Virus record (IMG/VR): IMGVR_UViG_3300036790_000218
Span: 1 to 64,000 of that record
Source: a virus
DNA length: 64,000 nt
Strand: one strand, 5' to 3'
Shown: piece after piece, positions 8,745-16,252 of the stretch
Layout of the letters: every line of letters starts with the position of its first letter
Numbering within the stretch: position 1 is the first letter of the stretch
Notes under the pieces: generated by a model
What the model was told of the DNA's origin: nothing
The model's input: only the letters and a program-made list of their open reading frames with translations
Database searches by the model: none
Made by a program: the position numbers and the translations under genes

Positions 8745-9000
8745 CCCGCAGCCCGCGACGGGTGCCTGGTATGCCCTGGGCGCGATCTTCCGGGACCAGG
8801 AATACGAGTTCGAGCGGTGGCGGCAGGAGGTGCAGTCCGAGGGCGGCCTGGCCTGCCCGCGTGACGGCGAGCCGTTGTCGACCGGGCCCAGCACGGGCGC
8901 CGGGGCGTCGGTGGTCCGGTACTGCCGGTTCTGCGGATGGCAGGCGCCACGTGATGTCATCTCGCCGCGGCACGGGGTCAAGATGGGGCGCGACGGGTGA
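8737..9000 (+). CDS. Small zinc-binding head-region protein
   Basis: This 87-residue protein has one Cys in ACPRDGEPL and two more in YCRFCGW, a spacing that suggests a small zinc-binding or knuckle fold. The N-terminal helix contains FRDQEYEFERWRQE. It overlaps the preceding gene by 8 bases and the second capsid gene by 4 (GTGA). Its position suggests a role with the second capsid protein. The function is unknown. Confidence 0.5.
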   Translation: MASPQPATGAWYALGAIFRDQEYEFERWRQEVQSEGGLACPRDGEPLSTGPSTGAGASVVRYCRFCGWQAPRDVISPRHGVKMGRDG

Positions 9001-10091
9001 GCGAAGCAATGTTGCGGCCGCCGGGCGCGGTCCTGGACCAGTACGACTGGGCGCAGTCGTGGTCCCGGTTCCTGGCCGCCCTGCGGGATCCTCACGACGC
9101 ACTCGGCGTCAGGCCGGTGATCCGCGACGCCGCGCAGGGCATGTCGGAACGCATCCCGGCCGAGGGCGGCTTCCTGGTGCCGTGGGTGCTGACCGAGCAG
9201 GTGCTGCACTACACCGCCGGGGCGATCGTCCGGCCGCGCGCGACCCCGGTCCCGATGACCACCCTGCAGCAGGCGATCCCTTCCCTGTCGGCCTACGACC
9301 AGAGCGACGGCGGCCAGGCCCTGGGCGGCATGAAGTTCTCCGTGGTGGAGGAAGCCGCCGCGATCCCGGCGACCGCGCCGTCCTTCGACCGCCTCCAGCT
9401 TGAGGCCCGCAAGTACGGCGGCTACCTGCAGAACGTCCCGGCCGAGCTTCTCGGCGACGCGAACGGCGCCATGGGTGACCTGCTCGGCCGCATCATCGGC
9501 GAGGGTTACGCCTGGTGGGAAGACGAACTCTGGATAAATGGGACAGGTGTTGGCCAGCCGCAGGGCCTGGTGAACGCGCCCGGCGCGAAGGTGGTGGACC
9601 GGGCGGTGGTCAGCGTGGTCGGCCTGGCGGACGTGGCGGCCATGATGGAGGCCCTGCACCCCGCCGCTGAGCGCGGCAGTGCGTGCTGGCTGCTCAACTC
9701 CCAGGTCTTCGACTACTTCCTGACGCTGTCCCTCGGCGTCGGCGCCTCCCCAAGCGCCACTTACGTGCCGGCGTCGGAGTGGCTGCGCTACGACGAGACG
9801 AACCGGTGCTGGCGGCTCATCGGGCTGCCCTGCTTCCCGCACGACCACAACCCAGGACTCGGCGACACGGGGGATGTCATCCTCGCCGACCTGGGCCAGT
9901 ACCTGATCGGCGACCTCCTGGCCCTGACTGTCGAGCTGAGCGAGAAGGGGTCCGGGTTCGGCAAGGACACGGTCAACATCCGCGTCCGCTCCCGCATCGA
10001 CGGCCGGTTCTGGCCGCAGTCCACGTTCACAACGGCCGCTGGTGCCGTGGTGAGCCCGCTCGTGATCCTCTCGGCGACCGTGGCGACCTGA
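8997..10091 (+). CDS. Phage A second HK97-fold capsid protein
   Basis: This 364-residue protein is a paralogue of the major capsid protein at 5874-7379. It shares MSER(I/L)PAEGGFLVP (here residues 49-62), a central ATAP...LEARK segment, and G-GVG-PQG--NAP. It lacks the 180-residue N-terminal scaffold domain, having only 48 residues before the core. It may be a minor capsid subunit for vertices or for a different shell geometry, a decoration protein derived from the capsid protein, or a replacement acquired by recombination. The frame is intact and the gene is overlapped tightly upstream, so it is likely expressed. Confidence 0.82.
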   Translation: MSEAMLRPPGAVLDQYDWAQSWSRFLAALRDPHDALGVRPVIRDAAQGMSERIPAEGGFLVPWVLTEQVLHYTAGAIVRPRATPVPMTTLQQAIPSLSAYDQSDGGQALGGMKFSVVEEAAAIPATAPSFDRLQLEARKYGGYLQNVPAELLGDANGAMGDLLGRIIGEGYAWWEDELWINGTGVGQPQGLVNAPGAKVVDRAVVSVVGLADVAAMMEALHPAAERGSACWLLNSQVFDYFLTLSLGVGASPSATYVPASEWLRYDETNRCWRLIGLPCFPHDHNPGLGDTGDVILADLGQYLIGDLLALTVELSEKGSGFGKDTVNIRVRSRIDGRFWPQSTFTTAAGAVVSPLVILSATVAT

Positions 10092-10125
10092 CCGGCTCGC
10101 ATAACTGAATAGCTCCAGTTTTCCC

Positions 10126-10145
10126 GCCGGGCCGCACGGCCCGGC
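10126..10145. repeat. Perfect 8-bp GC hairpin after the second capsid gene
   Basis: GCCGGGCC (10126-10133) and GGCCCGGC (10138-10145) enclose the loop GCAC. It lies in an 84-base gap, one of the few gaps in the structural operon. It has no U-tract and may act as an mRNA stabiliser or attenuator rather than a full terminator. Confidence 0.45.
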
Positions 10146-10175
10146 TAAGAGCAGAAAGCGACTCTGAGGGAAGCG

Positions 10176-10796
10176 TTGAAGAAGAAGGCGGCCGCCGTGC
10201 CCGGCGGCGTGATGAAGCCTGCGCGCCCGGCTAAGCCGGCGGCGCCCAAGCGGGTAACCGTGCCCGCGCACAAGGCCGCCTCGTCCAAGCACAAACCCGC
10301 CGCGTCGCCGAAGCACAAGGCGGCAGGGACGGCCAAGCACAACGCGAAGACCGGGCTCGCCCTGCACCCGGACGATGTCCAGTGCTGCGCCGCCCAGGCG
10401 CTCGCCGCCTCGCTGCGGCTGGTACTGGGCACCGCCGTGCACCAAGAGGACATGCTGGCGCTGTACTGGCGGACCGCGAGCCACCCGGACGAGGGTGCAT
10501 CGATCCTGGACACGCTCAAGGCCGCGCGGGAGTACGGGCTCGCGGGCCCGAGGCCCCGTTCTTTGACCTCGCTGACCTGCGGAAACGTGATGCGCGATCC
10601 GCGTAATTGCAGGTCAGCGGCCGGGCCCGGCCTGCCGCGTGTCAAGCATGGCCTTATCCTCCGCCTCGAACTTCCCGCAGGTCCGCACGCCGTCCTCGCT
10701 GACGGCAAGCGCTGGTGGTCGTGGGGCGAGCCGTACGACCCGGCTGACTTCGGGAACCCGGTCATCAGCGAGGCATGGGCGGTGGCCTGGTCATGA
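10176..10796 (+). CDS. Papain-like-fold protein with Lys/Ala/His-rich N-terminus
   Basis: This 206-residue protein starts at TTG 10176, seven bases after GAGGGA. Residues 1-60 are Lys, Ala, Pro and His-rich, like histone H1 tails, and could bind DNA. The rest resembles a small papain or C39-type cysteine peptidase: a Cys-Cys at 70-71 at the start of a long helix (CCAAQALAASLRL), and a later His171 in GPHAVLADG followed by GEPYDP. The gene overlaps the next one, which has the same layout. A virion-carried peptidase or amidase-like activity is inferred. The catalytic assignment is tentative. Confidence 0.5.
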   Translation: MKKKAAAVPGGVMKPARPAKPAAPKRVTVPAHKAASSKHKPAASPKHKAAGTAKHNAKTGLALHPDDVQCCAAQALAASLRLVLGTAVHQEDMLALYWRTASHPDEGASILDTLKAAREYGLAGPRPRSLTSLTCGNVMRDPRNCRSAAGPGLPRVKHGLILRLELPAGPHAVLADGKRWWSWGEPYDPADFGNPVISEAWAVAWS

Positions 10797-11323
10797 CCAT
10801 GCCGACCGTGGCGCCAGCGTTCCCGGAGCCCTACCTCCAGCCTGACCGCACCCGGGACTGCGGCTTCTACGGTGCCGCCTACCTCGCTCGCTGCCTCGGA
10901 TTCCCGGATGTGACTGCTGAGCAGGTCAAGGCATGGCGATCCGAGACCTGCCGCCACGAGGATCACTACGCCAGGGTCGCGCTCGGCGCGCAGATGCGCA
11001 CCTTCTGGGATGAGTGCACGGACGATACGGCGTCCGTGGCCGAGAACCTGCGGCGTGGCAGGTTCTGGATGGGGCCGGGCACCGGAGAGTGGGTCCGTTC
11101 CTGGCTGGCGGACGGCTGGATCGCCCACGCCGAGGTCATGCGCATCTCCGCATTCGGCCACGCCGTGGTGCTCCTGGACGCTAGCGATGAGGGCGTCCTG
11201 CTGATGGATCCGCTCTACGGTCACGTGATCGAGCCGTGGGGCTGGTTTCTCGGCAGTGGTCCCGGCACGCCCGGTGCTCATCACATCGCGGGCTGGTACC
11301 GGCTCGGCGGGGGTGCCCGGTGA
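10793..11323 (+). CDS. Putative C39/papain-like cysteine peptidase
   Basis: This 176-residue protein (ATG 10793 overlaps the previous stop; ATG 10775 is an alternative) has the landmarks of C39-like peptidases. Cys23 begins a long helix (DCGFYGAAYLARCLG), and His123 in FGHAVVLLDA is followed by an Asp-Pro pair (D139) in LLMDPLYG. No export signal is visible, so it may act in the virion, for example to cleave a head protein or to modify the cell wall or host proteins on injection. It lies between the second capsid gene and the connector genes, an unusual place for such an enzyme. Confidence 0.6.
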   Translation: MTMPTVAPAFPEPYLQPDRTRDCGFYGAAYLARCLGFPDVTAEQVKAWRSETCRHEDHYARVALGAQMRTFWDECTDDTASVAENLRRGRFWMGPGTGEWVRSWLADGWIAHAEVMRISAFGHAVVLLDASDEGVLLMDPLYGHVIEPWGWFLGSGPGTPGAHHIAGWYRLGGGAR

Positions 11324-12468
11324 CCGTTTACGAGCCGTGTAGCTGCACGCGCGAGGACGTCATGCGCGCGGTGGACTTCCGCGACGGCATCACCACCGAG
11401 ATCCAGGGCAAGATCGACCGGGGCATCCAGTCCGTCTCCCGCGACATCGAAGGCCACCTGCACCGGCTGTTCTACCCCTACGACCGCACTATCTGGAAAG
11501 ACTTCCCGAACCACCAGTACACCTCGCCGTGGAAGCTGTACCTGGACAACACGGGCGAGGAGATGGTGGTCCTGACCTCGCTGGCCTCCGGCGGGGTGCC
11601 GATCGGCCTGGACCAGTGCTTCCTGCGCCCGCAGAACCCGCGCCCCGGCTTCCCGTACACGCGGATCGAGCTGGACCGCTCGTCCGGCGCCACGTTCGGC
11701 GGGGCGTCGGCGACGCCGCAGAACGCGATCAAGGCCACGGGCACGTGCGGGTTCGGCGCTGACGCTGACTCGGCCGGCCAGCTCGGGACCTCCGCCGGGG
11801 ACTCGGACCCCACCATCCTGATCACCGACGCGAGCCAGATGGGTGTCGGGGACCTGCTGATCCTCGGCTACGGCCGGGGCGAGCCCCCGTTCCCCGATGA
11901 CGTCCTCGGCCACGCGGGGACGATCGCGCCGTACATCGGCGAGCGCGTGCTGGTGTCCGACCGGTCGGCTGCGGACACGGGCCTGGCCCAGTCCGGTGAG
12001 GGGTGCACGACGGCCAGCACTGCCGACGTCCAGCTGCAGTGGACGGGGAGCGGGACCGGGCCGCAGCGGGGCGAGGTGCTGCTGCTGGACTCCGAGCAGA
12101 TGCTCGTCCTTTCCGTCGTCGCCGGGGTGGCGCTGGTGGAGCGGGCGTGGAACGGCACCATCCTGCAGGCCCACTCGGGGGCGGAGATCTGGGCGTACCG
12201 GTCGCTGTCGGTGCAGCGGGGCTTCCTCGGCACCACGGCCGCGCCCTGGACGCAGGGGACGGCGGTGTACCGGCACCGGGTGCCGCAGCTGGTGCGGGAC
12301 CTGGCCATCGCCGAGGGCGTGAACCGGTTCCTGCAGGAAGCCTCGGGCTATTCGCGGACAGTGGGCGGCCCGGACATGGTGATGCCCGCCTCCGGGGCCG
12401 CGCTGGCCGACCTGTGGGACGAGTGCCGCACCACCTACGGCAGGCAAGCGAGGAGCAGGACGGTATGA
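11320..12468 (+). CDS. Putative head-tail connector protein
   Basis: This 382-residue protein starts at a GTG overlapping the previous stop. The N-terminal part (about residues 10-60, with VMRAVDFRDGITTEIQGKID) and the C-terminal helices resemble adaptor proteins that dock below the portal. The middle 250 residues form a Gly/Thr-rich, beta-like insertion around GVGDLLILGYG and GEVLLLDSEQMLV. It is longer than usual for gp6-type connectors because of this insertion. The assignment depends on its place after the head genes. Confidence 0.55.
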   Translation: MTVYEPCSCTREDVMRAVDFRDGITTEIQGKIDRGIQSVSRDIEGHLHRLFYPYDRTIWKDFPNHQYTSPWKLYLDNTGEEMVVLTSLASGGVPIGLDQCFLRPQNPRPGFPYTRIELDRSSGATFGGASATPQNAIKATGTCGFGADADSAGQLGTSAGDSDPTILITDASQMGVGDLLILGYGRGEPPFPDDVLGHAGTIAPYIGERVLVSDRSAADTGLAQSGEGCTTASTADVQLQWTGSGTGPQRGEVLLLDSEQMLVLSVVAGVALVERAWNGTILQAHSGAEIWAYRSLSVQRGFLGTTAAPWTQGTAVYRHRVPQLVRDLAIAEGVNRFLQEASGYSRTVGGPDMVMPASGAALADLWDECRTTYGRQARSRTV

Positions 12469-12923
12469 GAAGCCACCCAGCACTGACCTGCCGCAAGTTC
12501 GCGGCAGCCCTCGAAGCGGCCGGGGTCATCTCCGACCTGGACACCATCGAGCGCATCATCATCGACGTCGACCCGGCCAAGATGGTCACGATTCACGTCC
12601 AGCGGGTCGGCGATGAGCGGCTGCTCGAGATCGCTGCCGTGCTCGCCGGCGCGCAGATCACCGAGCGGCCGAGAGCGGTCCGCTACTGGGCCCGGATCCA
12701 CGACGACCTGATAGCGGACGGGAAGGCTGCATGGCCGGCCGGGGTGCGCCCGGTGCGGCCCGACGACTCGGGCCCGCCCGGCGCCGGCGTCCGCTGGTGG
12801 CTGATGGAGGACGATGACGCCCCGGCGGACCTGGACGGCAAGCGGGTCGAGCTAGTTGTTGGCCGCGGGCAGAACGCCGAGGATGCCCCGTACGTGACGC
12901 ACATCGAGCGGCGGGTGGTGTGA
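12465..12923 (+). CDS. Head-tail region protein with beta domain shared with 13185-13541
   Basis: This 152-residue protein starts at an ATG overlapping the preceding stop. The first 65 residues are helical (KFAAALEAAGVISDLDTIERI) and may form a small alpha/beta domain. Residues 75-152 match the protein at 13185-13541: both have a WP-G-R-V opening, a central (R/H)WWLM(E/D)D motif, and a G-(R/K)-VEL segment. The pair looks like a domain duplication within the operon. The function is unknown. Confidence 0.55.
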   Translation: MRSHPALTCRKFAAALEAAGVISDLDTIERIIIDVDPAKMVTIHVQRVGDERLLEIAAVLAGAQITERPRAVRYWARIHDDLIADGKAAWPAGVRPVRPDDSGPPGAGVRWWLMEDDDAPADLDGKRVELVVGRGQNAEDAPYVTHIERRVV

Positions 12924-12924
12924 C

Positions 12925-13185
12925 GTGGACATCGCCGTGACCTTCACCAACTGCCCTGAAGGCGTGGCCGAGGGTGTAGTGCTCCGCTTCCGGGACGTCG
13001 ATCCGGACTGGCAGCTCAGCAGTCCGTGTGACATGGAGCAGATTTCGTGCGCCGAGGCGGGCTGTGCTGGCTGCCGCGCGACCCACCGCCGGTTTACCGG
13101 AAAGGCCCACCTGACGTTGGCGGCCCACGGCAGCAAGGACAGTCTTCGCTGGGAGACGCCCGACGCGGCGGGGGTGGTGTCCTGA
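12925..13185 (+). CDS. Small Cys-containing head-tail region protein
   Basis: This 86-residue protein (GTG 12925) carries five cysteines, including SCAEAGCAGC, and a His-containing follow-up (ATHRRF) that could bind zinc. The rest alternates hydrophobic and polar residues like a small beta fold. It sits between the two paralogous genes on either side. I recognise no family. Confidence 0.45.
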   Translation: MDIAVTFTNCPEGVAEGVVLRFRDVDPDWQLSSPCDMEQISCAEAGCAGCRATHRRFTGKAHLTLAAHGSKDSLRWETPDAAGVVS

Positions 13186-13541
13186 TGGCCCGCTACCAGA
13201 TCCTGATCGCTGACCCGATCCTGGCCCAGGGCCCGGTCTGGCCCGAGGGCATGCGCCTCGTGGGGCAGCTGGAACGCGGCGACGCGGGGACGCACTGGTG
13301 GCTGATGGACGACCCGGCCGCGCCGGAAGAGACCGAGGGCCGGCAGGTTGAGCTCCGGCTGCGCCGGGGCGACGACGGGGCACCCGAGGTCGCCGGGCGG
13401 CGCGTCATCGTGACCCACCTGGTGCCGCAGGACGACGGCGGGCTGATGCCGTGCTGCGGGCTGTCGCCGTTCGACGCACCCCGGTTCGACAAGATCACCG
13501 AGGACAAGGACGAGGTCACCTGCGGGGGCGAGGTCCCGTGA
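13185..13541 (+). CDS. Paralogue of the beta domain in 12465-12923
   Basis: This 118-residue protein begins at an ATG overlapping the previous stop by one base. Its first 85 residues correspond to the C-terminal domain of the protein at 12465-12923, including HWWLMDD and GRQVELRLRRGDDG. The last 30 residues contain a Cys-Cys pair (MPCCGLSPFD), suggesting a bound metal or a contact site. It may be a second subunit of the same neck structure. The function is unknown. Confidence 0.55.
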   Translation: MARYQILIADPILAQGPVWPEGMRLVGQLERGDAGTHWWLMDDPAAPEETEGRQVELRLRRGDDGAPEVAGRRVIVTHLVPQDDGGLMPCCGLSPFDAPRFDKITEDKDEVTCGGEVP

Positions 13542-13663
13542 GGCTGATCTGGGTGCGCTGCCGCTCCTGCCGCAGGCGGATGCGCGTGGTGAAGAGCTCG
13601 GCGATCGCCAGCCGCAGGTACCGGCACTGCAACCGGTGCGTCACGGCGGGAGCGGTGCGATGA
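13538..13663 (+). CDS. Tiny zinc-knuckle protein
   Basis: This 41-residue, Arg-rich protein has a four-cysteine arrangement, CRSC then CNRC, consistent with a zinc ribbon. Its GTG overlaps the previous stop and its stop overlaps the next start, so translation is coupled. It is probably a nucleic-acid or protein-binding accessory. Confidence 0.5.
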   Translation: MRLIWVRCRSCRRRMRVVKSSAIASRRYRHCNRCVTAGAVR

Positions 13664-14223
13664 CCGGGATCCCGCTCGTCATCGCCGAGGTTCAGGATGG
13701 CCGCTGGCACCGGCACCTGCGCCGCTACCGGGCCGGCGCTGAGCGCGACTGCCCTGCGCATGGCTACCACGACGCGATCGTCAGGATCGGGGAGGTCACC
13801 GAGCGGGCCGACGCCACTGGCGACAACTGGCCGCACGACGACGCGCGCTGGCCGGAGGCCTGCGACTGCGGTTACGTGTTCACGGCCGCAGATCACTGGC
13901 AGCGCAACGACTGCCGCGTCGTCCGCCTGCCGGACGGAACCGAGTTCACCTGGTGGGGCTCGTTCGGCAGCGTCGCGCCGCCGGGCACCATGGTCCGCGC
14001 CACCTGGTACGACAACTTCTCGCACCACCCGGACGGGATCGAGTCGTGGCTGGTCTCGCTGCCGGACGGCGGGGAGTGGATCACCAGCCAGCGGGCTACG
14101 GATGGTGGCTACTGGACGGTGACGGGCACGCCGCCTGCGATCACCGCCAGCCCGTCGGTCTGGCATAACTCGCCGAAGGGCTGGCACGGCTTCGTGCGCA
14201 ACGGGGAGCTGGTGCCGGCATGA
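13660..14223 (+). CDS. Conserved-looking hypothetical phage protein
   Basis: This 187-residue protein starts at ATG 13660, overlapping the previous stop. It is rich in Trp, His and Asp, with an ACDCGYVF motif and two similar segments containing WW or WLV and LPDG (LPDGTEFTWWGSFG and ESWLVSLPDGGEW). It has no membrane segment or signal. Its fold looks beta-rich. I cannot name the family. Confidence 0.5.
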   Translation: MTGIPLVIAEVQDGRWHRHLRRYRAGAERDCPAHGYHDAIVRIGEVTERADATGDNWPHDDARWPEACDCGYVFTAADHWQRNDCRVVRLPDGTEFTWWGSFGSVAPPGTMVRATWYDNFSHHPDGIESWLVSLPDGGEWITSQRATDGGYWTVTGTPPAITASPSVWHNSPKGWHGFVRNGELVPA

Positions 14224-14666
14224 CCGCGCTCAGGGTGAGGCTGGCCCCGTACCGGCGGGAGTCCGTCTTTGGTGGCGCCGATGGCCTCGGGCTGTACTTC
14301 GGCCTCGTCGCCGGCCTGATCGCCAGCCGGCAGCAGCCCGGCGCGGTGTGGGCCGCAGCGGTCAGCGGCGGCCTGGCCGAGTTCATCAGCATGGCGAACG
14401 CCCAGCGGGTGTCCGACCGCAAGTCCGGCCCGCTCGCCGCCCTGGTCATCGGCGCCGCGTCGTTCGCGGGCTGCGTGCTGCCCGCGGTCCCCTATGCGGC
14501 GTGGCGCGGCCCCGGGGCGCTGGCCGTATCCCTCGGCGTGGCCGCGGCGGTGGCCGGGGTCATCTCGTGGCTGCGGCCCGAGCGGGGCGTGCTGGCCGCC
14601 GTCGAGACTTACGCCCTGCTGATCGTGACGGGCATTGCCTGCGGGGTGGTGGGGCTGTGGCTGTGA
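14220..14666 (+). CDS. Multi-pass membrane protein, VIT/CCC1-like
   Basis: This 148-residue protein has about five hydrophobic segments. The first part (GGADGLGLYFGLVAGLIAS, then AVSGGLAEFISMANAQRV) resembles the first helices of VIT1/CCC1-type iron and manganese transporters, which have a DG-(x)n-GLVAG turn and an E/D-FxSM motif. It overlaps neighbours at both ends by four bases. A transporter-like protein inside a structural operon is unusual. It may instead be a holin-like or host-membrane protein that shares the pattern by chance. Confidence 0.45.
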   Translation: MTALRVRLAPYRRESVFGGADGLGLYFGLVAGLIASRQQPGAVWAAAVSGGLAEFISMANAQRVSDRKSGPLAALVIGAASFAGCVLPAVPYAAWRGPGALAVSLGVAAAVAGVISWLRPERGVLAAVETYALLIVTGIACGVVGLWL

Positions 14667-15019
14667 ACCGCTCGGTCCGCTCCCTGGCCGTCCTCGCTGG
14701 AGCTGTCGCCGTGTTCCTGCTGGCCTGGTACTGGCCGCAGGTCCGCGACGAGTTCTTCGTCCTGCTCGGCAGCCGGAACGAATCAGGCGGCTGGTACGGG
14801 GTCTGGAGCGGGTTCGGCGGGGCGCTGCCCGATGTGATGATCGGGACCGCGCTGGCGGCCTGGTACTGGCACAGGAACTGTCATGTCCGCAGGTGCTGGC
14901 GGCTGGGCCGGCATCCGGTTGACGGGACGCCGTACATCACCTGCAGGCGTCACCACCCGCGGATCCCGTCCGAGGTCACCGCTGAGCACGTGGCCGAAGC
15001 GCAAAGGGGGCAGACGTGA
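14663..15019 (+). CDS. Small membrane protein with NRSxRSLA start, phage A copy
   Basis: This 118-residue protein starts at a GTG overlapping the previous stop. It has two membrane segments, about residues 7-24 and 52-68, and a basic Cys/His-containing C-terminal tail. The first 16 residues (VNRSVRSLAVLAGAVA) closely match the first residues of the phage B protein at 58819-59064, suggesting common origin. The role is unknown; it may belong to a membrane-associated injection or lysis system. Confidence 0.5.
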   Translation: MNRSVRSLAVLAGAVAVFLLAWYWPQVRDEFFVLLGSRNESGGWYGVWSGFGGALPDVMIGTALAAWYWHRNCHVRRCWRLGRHPVDGTPYITCRRHHPRIPSEVTAEHVAEAQRGQT

Positions 15020-15600
15020 AGCGCGCTGTCGTTCTCCTCGCCGCCGCTGCCGTGGTTGTGACCGCGGGCGGATGGGTGCTGGCGGTCACCTGGCACCTGT
15101 CCTTCGGCGCCGGCTTGTACTGCTCACTCGGGACCGCGTCCACGGCCGGCTGCAACCCCGGCCTCAGCACAGCGGGCAAGGCCGCCGCGGCCGGGGTCAT
15201 GCTGCTGGCGATCCCGCTCCTGGCCGCGTGCTTCTCCCTGCTGACCGGCCACCATGCGGGACGGCGGGCGGCCGAGCGGGCGCGCGAGCACGTGACAGCG
15301 GCGGAGAAGCGCATCGCCGAAGAGGCGGACCGGCGGCACGTGATCATGCAGCGGCACGTGGAACGGCTGCTCGCGGGTCACTGCGCTGACATCAAGGAGC
15401 ACGTCTCGCTGGTGGCCGAAGGGCCGGCAAGGGGCGGAGCCGGTAGCAACCCGGCCGGAGCGGGTTTGAACGCAGAGAGCGCCGGGAGTGCAGCCCCGGC
15501 CGGGCCCTTGGTCCCGCCGCCCGCCACCAGCGACGCGCTGCCGCTCATCAAGACCGGGCCGAAGACCGCCGGCCGCCGCCGGCCGAAGGGGGCAACCTGA
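15016..15600 (+). CDS. Membrane protein with coiled-coil tail
   Basis: This 194-residue protein has two membrane segments (about residues 4-24 and 54-76). An amphipathic charged helix follows (residues 80-125, ERAREHVTAAEKRIAEEADRR), and then an Ala/Pro/Gly-rich end. GTG 15016 overlaps the preceding stop. Together with the two preceding genes it makes a run of three membrane proteins inside the neck-gene region. The function is unknown. Confidence 0.5.
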   Translation: MKRAVVLLAAAAVVVTAGGWVLAVTWHLSFGAGLYCSLGTASTAGCNPGLSTAGKAAAAGVMLLAIPLLAACFSLLTGHHAGRRAAERAREHVTAAEKRIAEEADRRHVIMQRHVERLLAGHCADIKEHVSLVAEGPARGGAGSNPAGAGLNAESAGSAAPAGPLVPPPATSDALPLIKTGPKTAGRRRPKGAT

Positions 15601-16010
15601 TGGGCGGCACCCTGAAGATCGACGTGCAGGCGGACGTGACCGGCCCGCTGGCCAGCGGTGAGGCAGACCGCGCACTGGAGGAATGGGCGCGCAACACCGC
15701 GAAAGCCCTCGGCGACGAGGGCGCGGACATGCTCCGCGCGTTCCCGATGAACAAGACCGGCCGCGCCCGGGGCGGGTTCCAGTCGAACATCCACGTCCTG
15801 CAGCAGGGCGCCACGGCGCGGATCCCGGCCCCGATGATCCGGGGCGTCACCTGGGGGCCGTGGTTGGAGGGGTCGTCAAAGCGCAACGAGTCGACGCGGT
15901 TTCGCGGCTATCACCTGTTCCGCAAGACCCGCCAGGAGTTGCAAAAGCGGGCACCCGAGGTCGGCCAGCGCGAACTGGACAAGATCATGCCGCTGCTCGG
16001 GGGTGACTGA
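15600..16010 (+). CDS. Tail completion / neck protein (HK97 gp10-like)
   Basis: This 136-residue protein begins one base into the previous stop. The pattern of an N-terminal helix, a central WGPWLEGSS-type loop and a C-terminal basic helix (FRKTRQELQKRAPEV) resembles HK97 gp10-type proteins, which complete the head-tail junction. Position two genes before the tail terminator-like gene fits. The assignment is by pattern and order. Confidence 0.55.
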   Translation: MGGTLKIDVQADVTGPLASGEADRALEEWARNTAKALGDEGADMLRAFPMNKTGRARGGFQSNIHVLQQGATARIPAPMIRGVTWGPWLEGSSKRNESTRFRGYHLFRKTRQELQKRAPEVGQRELDKIMPLLGGD

Positions 16011-16012
16011 CC

Positions 16013-16252
16013 ATGGCGTCGGTCGAGGTGACCACGCTTCTGGCCGCGATCCGGCAGTGCGTCACGGTGGTGGAGCCGGGCGAGGTGCTGGCCGTGCGCG
16101 TCAGCGAGAACGCTGCCGATGACTACCTGGACGAGCTGAACGAGCGCGCCCGGGATCTGCGCGAGGTCATCGGCGTGCGGGTCGTGTTCATCCAGGGCGA
16201 GGAGTTCGCGCGGCTGCGGGCAGGCACCGAGCCTGACGGGAGCGGGCCGTGA
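16013..16252 (+). CDS. Small neck-region hypothetical protein
   Basis: This is a 79-residue acidic protein with a central helix (DDYLDELNERARDLREVIG) followed by a short beta segment (VRVVFIQGEEF). It overlaps the next gene by four bases. I recognise no motif. Confidence 0.45.
   Translation: MASVEVTTLLAAIRQCVTVVEPGEVLAVRVSENAADDYLDELNERARDLREVIGVRVVFIQGEEFARLRAGTEPDGSGP

Noticed and set aside
10126-10145. The GC hairpin after the second capsid gene as a definite terminator
   Set aside because: It has no U-tract and the following genes are clearly part of the same morphogenesis region, so readthrough is expected; recorded only as a hairpin.
7578-10484. A 968-codon minus-strand open frame across the capsid region
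   Set aside because: It runs antisense to several genes with clear capsid, zinc-ribbon and peptidase-like motifs and has an Arg/Gly-rich composition without domains; a composition artefact.
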